Of a stretch of 29,816 bases of DNA, positions 29,590 through 29,816 are shown piece after piece. The DNA is from Priapulus caudatus (taxonomy: Eukaryota > Priapulida > Priapulimorpha > Priapulimorphida > Priapulidae). The stretch lies in NCBI RefSeq assembly GCF_000485595.1, contig NW_014578929.1, positions 1 to 29,816 on the forward strand, given 5' to 3'. A program made the position numbers and the translations under genes. Within the stretch, counting starts at the first letter, position 1. Every line of letters begins with the position of its first letter. The notes below the pieces were generated by a model that was given only the letters and a program-made list of their open reading frames with translations, had not been told where the DNA came from and searched no databases.

Positions 29590-29816
29590 GTAAGATTTTG
29601 TTGTTGTTGATTTTTGATTTATTTATTTCGATAATTAACAAAGCATACATTACATCGATAACAGCATAAATAAAACAAAATGCAGCTAGAAAATTATCGA
29701 GGATGAAAACACAAAAAGCGTGGCTAACACACTTATTTCCATTGTGGTCCAACATAACATTGTACATACTATAAACTATACGATCCCCACGATCCCCATA
29801 TACCCACGATCCCCAC
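29590..29816. repeat. Possible LINE-like 3' tail (minus strand) and short CGATCCCCA tandem at the window end
   Basis: TTTTGTTGTTGTTGATTTTT GATTTATTTATTT, followed on the plus strand by the AT-rich stretch to 29700, would on the minus strand read as an AATAAATAAATC tail, like animal non-LTR retrotransposon ends. There is no coding support. CGATCCCCAC repeats imperfectly from 29781 to the window edge, so the array may continue beyond. Confidence 0.35.

Overview
This is repeat-rich eukaryotic DNA, most likely from a marine invertebrate animal. The evidence is interstitial TTAGGG/CCCTAA tracts, a spliced (GT..AG) transposase-like gene, a Ty3/gypsy pol relic, many small non-autonomous DNA transposons, and extensive micro- and minisatellites. 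I see no tRNA, rRNA, CRISPR array, operon or ordinary single-copy host gene. I cannot name the species. Two single ambiguous bases (positions 639 and 2577) and many one-base lesions suggest either old decayed elements or an unpolished assembly.

Layout. From 1 to about 11.5 kb there is only repeat DNA. It holds a GC-rich 54-bp minisatellite, a repeat of more than 1 kb present twice in direct orientation (about 2850-3900 and 6336-7590), and a cluster of nested palindromes built around telomere-like tracts (3960-4785). It also holds a 195-bp repeat present in inverted orientation (5717-5911 and 10235-10430), CA, TTCG and 27-bp tandem repeats, and hAT-like MITE debris. From 10.5 to 14.4 kb two small CAGGG-ended MITEs with direct-repeat flanks, plus one truncated copy, sit in DNA rich in a GTGACATATAGG-like motif. 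A 780-bp long inverted repeat (12441-13220) lies between them. From 14.4 to 18.2 kb there are composite interspersed repeats, a direct duplication and a strong hairpin.

From 18.4 to 28.9 kb is a nest of mobile elements. A decayed transposase-like relic (about 18450-19380) is followed by the 3' half of a Ty3/gypsy element: RNase H, integrase, polypurine tract and the start of an LTR (19548-22402). Its integrase is split by an 800-bp MITE with near-perfect 54-bp terminal inverted repeats and a 9-bp target duplication. Its LTR is split by a 6.4-kb DNA transposon (22403-28783) flanked by CAT/CAT.

That 6.4-kb transposon is the main find. Its inverted arms, about 470 bp each, contain two tandem units of about 152 bp with YY1-like GCCGCCATNTTG motifs. 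It carries one two-exon gene (23157-27827) encoding, in order, two CxxC...HxxxC zinc-finger-like modules, a probable DDE transposase core, a FEN1/XPG-like PIN nuclease with all the expected acidic residues, and a Cys-rich CXC tail. This copy is dead, with at least two in-frame stops and four frameshifts. The architecture and 3-bp target duplication fit what I remember of the Academ superfamily, but that name is inference, not a search result.
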